64,000 bases of DNA. It comes from Azotobacter bryophylli (lineage in GTDB: Bacteria; Pseudomonadota; Gammaproteobacteria; Pseudomonadales; Pseudomonadaceae). Shown here in pieces: positions 61,342 to 64,000 of the stretch. The stretch covers positions 1-64,000 of the forward strand of contig NZ_JBHRSJ010000031.1 of NCBI RefSeq assembly GCF_042643485.1. The letters are read 5' to 3'. Under the pieces are notes generated by a model. It did not search any database. It was not told the DNA's origin and saw nothing but the letters and a program-made list of their open reading frames with translations. Position numbers and translations under genes: made by a program. Each line of letters opens with the position of its first letter. Position 1 is the stretch's first letter.

Positions 61342-61521
61342 GCGGCGGTCGGCTCGTCTATCTAACTAACGGAACAAAGGCGGCAGTGTGGCAGACCCTG
61401 TCCACCCTGGCCAGGCGCGAAGATAAAGGGGGGGCTTGCCTCAGGCAAGGGGCATGGGGGCTGGTGCCGATCCCGTCGACCTCTTCGACTATAGCGCCTC
61501 GCTTGCCCGGCACGTGCTGGC

Positions 61522-61527
61522 TATAAT
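61522..61527 (+). promoter_or_regulatory. TATAAT -10 element, candidate pyrD promoter
   Basis: Perfect -10 hexamer TATAAT 42 bases before the pyrD ATG, in the 227-base gap. The -35 is weak (TCGCTT at 61499-61504 with a 17-base spacer). A small hairpin CTTGCC-TCA-GGCAAG lies further upstream (61435-61449). Confidence 0.4.
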
Positions 61528-61568
61528 CGCCGCCTACTTTCCTGCCATTCACCGAGCTAAGCCTGCCC

Positions 61569-62615
61569 ATGTACAACCTGGCCCGCGAGCTGCTGTTCAA
61601 ACTGTCCCCGGAAACTTCCCACGAGCTGTCCATCGATCTGATCGGAGCCGGCGGTCGGCTGAACCTCGACGGTTTGCTGTGCAAGAAGCCGTCGAACCTG
61701 CCCGTGCAAGTGATGGGGCTGAACTTTCCCAATCCGGTCGGGCTCGCTGCCGGCCTGGACAAGAGCGGCGACGCCATCGACGGTTTCGCCCAGCTGGGTT
61801 TCGGCTTCCTCGAGATCGGCACCGTGACCCCCCGCCCGCAGCCGGGCAATCCGAAGCCGCGCCTGTTCCGCCTGCCGCAGGCCGAGGCGATCATCAACCG
61901 CATGGGGTTCAACAACCACGGCGTCGACTATCTGGTGGCGCGGGTCAAGGCGGCGAACTACCGCGGCGTGCTCGGCATCAATATCGGCAAGAACTTCGAC
62001 ACTCCGGTCGAGCGCGCGGTGGACGACTACCTGCTGTGCCTGGATAAGGTCTATGCCCACGCCAGCTACGTTACGGTCAACGTCAGCTCGCCGAACACTC
62101 CCGGCCTGCGCAGCCTGCAGTTTGGCGATTCGCTGAAGCAGCTGCTCGACGCCCTGCGCCGGCGCCAGGAGGAGCTGACCGAGCGCCATGGCCGGCGCGT
62201 GCCGCTGGCGATCAAGATCGCTCCGGACATGACCGACGAGGAAACCGCACAGGTCGCCCAGGCGCTGCTCGACGCCGGCATGGATGCGGTGATCGCCACC
62301 AACACCACCCTCGGCCGCGAGGGCGTCGAGGGCCTGCCGTACGCCCAGGAGGCGGGCGGTCTGTCCGGCGCGCCGCTACGCGAGAAGAGCACGCACATGG
62401 TCAAGGTATTGGCCGGAGAGCTGGGCGGGCGGCTGCCGATCATCGCCGTCGGCGGCATCACCGAGGGCAAGCATGCCGCCGAGAAGATCGAGGCCGGCGC
62501 CAGTCTGGTGCAGATCTATACCGGCTTCATCTACAAGGGACCGGCGCTCATCCGTCAGGCGGTGGATGGCATTGCCCAGTACAGGGTCAGCCAGCAACTG
62601 CGCGGGGGAGCATGA
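61569..62615 (+). CDS. pyrD: Dihydroorotate dehydrogenase (quinone), class 2
   Basis: A protein of 348 residues. It oxidises dihydroorotate with FMN and quinone at the inner membrane in pyrimidine synthesis. The N-terminal amphipathic helix typical of class 2 is present (MYNLARELLFKLSPE). Catalytic Ser is in NVSSPNTPGLRSLQ (171-184); FMN motifs are GLAAGLDKSGD, GTVTPRPQPGNPKPR and VGGI. Rmf, on the opposite strand, converges on its end as in PAO1. Confidence 0.97.
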   Translation: MYNLARELLFKLSPETSHELSIDLIGAGGRLNLDGLLCKKPSNLPVQVMGLNFPNPVGLAAGLDKSGDAIDGFAQLGFGFLEIGTVTPRPQPGNPKPRLFRLPQAEAIINRMGFNNHGVDYLVARVKAANYRGVLGINIGKNFDTPVERAVDDYLLCLDKVYAHASYVTVNVSSPNTPGLRSLQFGDSLKQLLDALRRRQEELTERHGRRVPLAIKIAPDMTDEETAQVAQALLDAGMDAVIATNTTLGREGVEGLPYAQEAGGLSGAPLREKSTHMVKVLAGELGGRLPIIAVGGITEGKHAAEKIEAGASLVQIYTGFIYKGPALIRQAVDGIAQYRVSQQLRGGA

Positions 62616-62618
62616 AGA

Positions 62619-62638
62619 AGGGCTCCCGAAGGAGCCCT
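62619..62638. terminator. Shared hairpin between pyrD and rmf
   Basis: AGGGCTCC (62619-62626), loop CGAA, GGAGCCCT (62631-62638). On the minus strand the loop is the very stable cUUCGg tetraloop and the stem is followed by TCTTC, so it mainly serves rmf. A second stem ACGCCC/GGGCGT is at 62654-62670. Confidence 0.75.
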
Positions 62639-62697
62639 CAGGGCCTTTGCCCGACGCCCGGGTGGGGCGTTCCTAGTTGGACTGCCGTGATCCTGGG

Positions 62698-62913
62698 TCA
62701 GCCTACGGCATTGAATTGGTTCAGGCGATGAATGCCGGCCGTGCCGGTCAGGCCATCCCAGTTGTCACCGCGACCCTCCCGCCAGCCGTTGATCCAGGCC
62801 TGGCGGGTCTCGGGGTGGTTGAACGGGCAGAGCTCCCGGGATTTGCCGTGAATGCCGTGCTGATAACCGCGCAGGAATGCCCTTTCCACCGGATCACGCT
62901 TGAGTCTTCTCAT
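62698..62913 (-). CDS. rmf: Ribosome modulation factor
   Basis: A protein of 71 residues. It matches Rmf: MRRLKRDPVERAFLRGYQHG, then RELCPF and RQAWINGWREGR. Rmf drives 70S dimerisation into 100S hibernating ribosomes in stationary phase. It is convergent with pyrD and divergent from rlmKL, the PAO1 order. A long non-coding region (62914-63315) lies upstream and probably contains growth-phase control. Confidence 0.96.
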   Translation of the reverse strand: MRRLKRDPVERAFLRGYQHGIHGKSRELCPFNHPETRQAWINGWREGRGDNWDGLTGTAGIHRLNQFNAVG

Positions 62914-63315
62914 AGGGTGTTGCCCTCACTGTCTTGACTGTTATGTCCCATTGGCCTCATGGCGAGACCTGGCAGCTCTGGCTGCCGCGGAAACCGCTGC
63001 CGGCGTGGCGGTTCCCCTCCATCGCCATTGCGGCGACGGGCTGACCTGAGTTCTAACCAATGGCTCTGTGCCTGTGAATGATCGTTTTGTCATAACGCCT
63101 TAACTTTTGTAGTAAGCCGAACATATATGGCGCAGGCTTGGAGCCGGGAATCGGCGAGACAGCCGCGCCAGTCGGGCCTGTCCGGGATGTCGGCTCCCCC
63201 GGACGGGTGGCGCTTCGGTGCGTTTCGGCCGGCATGCGACCAAGGGTCGCCGTGTCATCTGCCGTTCTTGTCAATTCAATAGTGCTACCCAGTGGCGCGT
63301 TAACCCAGGACCTGG
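62914..63315. promoter_or_regulatory. 400-base intergenic region between rmf and rlmKL
   Basis: No gene is seen. The stretch 63070-63130 is distinctly AT-richer (CGTTTTGTCATAACGCC, CATATATGGCG) and probably holds divergent promoters for rmf and rlmKL. No exact -35/-10 pair can be assigned. Confidence 0.45.
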
Positions 63316-64000
63316 ATGAATTTTCCCATGTCGGATCGTTACGAACTCGTTCTCACCTGCCCGAAAAGCCTCGAAGGCCTGCTCGCCGAGGAGGCGGCCG
63401 GCCTGGGGCTGACCGGTGTCCGCGAACAGGTGGCGGCGGTGCAGGGCCAGGGCGACCTGGAAACCGCCTATCGTTTGTGCCTCTGGTCGCGTCTGGCCAA
63501 CCGCGTTCTGCTGGTGCTGGTACGCTTCCCGGTGGGCAACCCCGAGGAGCTGTACCAAGGAGTGCAGGCGGTCGATTGGCAGGATCATCTGCTGCCGAGC
63601 GGCAGTCTGGCGGTGGAGTTCAGCGGCCGCGGCGCAGGCATCGACAACACCCATTTCGGCGCGCTCAAGGTCAAGGACGCGATCGTCGACCAGCTGCGCC
63701 GCCTGAGCGGGCAGCGCCCCTCGGTGGACAAGCTCAACCCGGACCTGCGCGTCCATCTGCGCCTGGACCGGGGCGAGGCAGTACTGTCGCTGGATCTCTC
63801 CGGCCACAGCCTGCACCAACGCGGTTACCGCCTGCAGCAGGGCGCCGCGCCCCTGAAAGAGAACCTCGCCGCGGCGATCCTGATCCGCGCCGGCTGGCCG
63901 CGCATCGCCGCCGCCGGCGGCGCCCTGGCCGACCCCATGTGCGGGGTCGGCACCTTCCTGGTGGAGGCGGGCATGATGGCTGCCGATATCGCGCCGAACC
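63316..64000 (+). CDS. rlmKL: 23S rRNA methyltransferase RlmKL, N-terminal part (3' end outside window)
   Basis: The first 228 residues of RlmKL, which makes m2G2445 and m7G2069 in 23S rRNA. A THUMP domain (about 10-160: YELVLTCPKSLEGLLAEEA, then LRVHLRLDRGEAVLSLDLSG) and the start of the RlmL methyltransferase domain (KENLAAAILIRAGWPRI, SAM-motif DPMCGVGTFLVEA) are present. ATG at 63316 has AGGA five bases upstream; ATG at 63328 (MSDRYEL) is the start used for most homologues. The gene runs off the window. Confidence 0.95.
   Translation, partial: MNFPMSDRYELVLTCPKSLEGLLAEEAAGLGLTGVREQVAAVQGQGDLETAYRLCLWSRLANRVLLVLVRFPVGNPEELYQGVQAVDWQDHLLPSGSLAVEFSGRGAGIDNTHFGALKVKDAIVDQLRRLSGQRPSVDKLNPDLRVHLRLDRGEAVLSLDLSGHSLHQRGYRLQQGAAPLKENLAAAILIRAGWPRIAAAGGALADPMCGVGTFLVEAGMMAADIAPN

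Noticed and set aside
62677..62937. Plus-strand frame of 86 codons over rmf
   Set aside because: It is antisense to the clearly recognised rmf gene.
63053..63274. Minus-strand frame of 73 codons in the rmf-rlmKL gap
   Set aside because: No ribosome-binding site or recognisable family; Thr/Arg/Pro-rich, probably chance within a regulatory region.
1..64000. CRISPR array, prophage or integrative element
   Set aside because: No regularly spaced repeats, integrase, phage structural genes or attachment-site pairs were seen; only an IS end and REP-like units.

Overview
The window is a chromosomal segment of a high-GC gammaproteobacterium of the Pseudomonadaceae. From about 11 kb to the right edge, the gene order matches from memory the Pseudomonas aeruginosa PAO1 segment running from ibpA-leuCDB-asd-fimV-truA-trpF-accD-folC through purF-metZ-xcpQP, tRNA, nadK, pepN, the moxR/bat cluster and gdhB to pyrD-rmf-rlmKL. 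Two PAO1 blocks are absent at their expected places: xcpR-Z, expected divergent from xcpP, and the pel genes, expected between gdhB and pyrD. A FleQ with an altered GAFTGA motif and an IS5-type element end fit an Azotobacter or P. stutzeri-like lineage, but the genus cannot be fixed from sequence reading alone.

Layout. 1-0.3 kb: right end of an IS5-family element abutting a yqaA-like gene. 0.9-4.4 kb: glutamine synthetase-family enzyme, MFS transporter and a DUF2064 protein. 4.6-8.7 kb: fleQ followed by hsbA-hsbR-hptB, a c-di-GMP / anti-anti-sigma switch. 8.7-11.4 kb: eda, a thioesterase, dusC and a small heat-shock protein. 11.5-30 kb: a LysR regulator divergent from leuC, then leuCDB, asd, an asd-like usg gene, fimV, truA, trpF, accD, folC, dedD, cvpA, purF, metZ and an SDR gene. 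30-33 kb: xcpQ and xcpP on the minus strand without the rest of the type II secretion operon. 33-34.5 kb: tRNA-Val and tRNA-Asp behind a strong promoter, a 28-codon ORF and a decayed nitrilase-family gene. 34.8-44.8 kb: a coiled-coil protein, a PLP desulfhydrase/deaminase-like enzyme, DUF1853, nadK, a metallophosphatase, a rhomboid protease, two small conserved genes and pepN. 45-46.5 kb: acetate/succinate CoA-transferase. 46.6-53.4 kb: a six-gene minus-strand MoxR-DUF58-DUF4381-BatA-BatB/C-BatD operon. 53.6-58.5 kb: the giant NAD-glutamate dehydrogenase gdhB. 58.5-61.3 kb: lineage-specific genes, including a divergent pair around repeat-rich AT-rich DNA. 61.6-64 kb: pyrD, rmf and the start of rlmKL.

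Most of the window is housekeeping: leucine, aspartate-family, tryptophan, fatty-acid, folate, purine and pyrimidine synthesis, plus tRNA modification. The less ordinary parts are the FleQ/Hsb module, the orphan GspC/GspD pair next to gene decay, and the HTH/unknown divergent pair at 58.5-59.4 kb with clustered CTTAGT motifs. The last of these is the best candidate for an undescribed small regulatory system. Comparisons with PAO1 are from memory and were not checked against a database.
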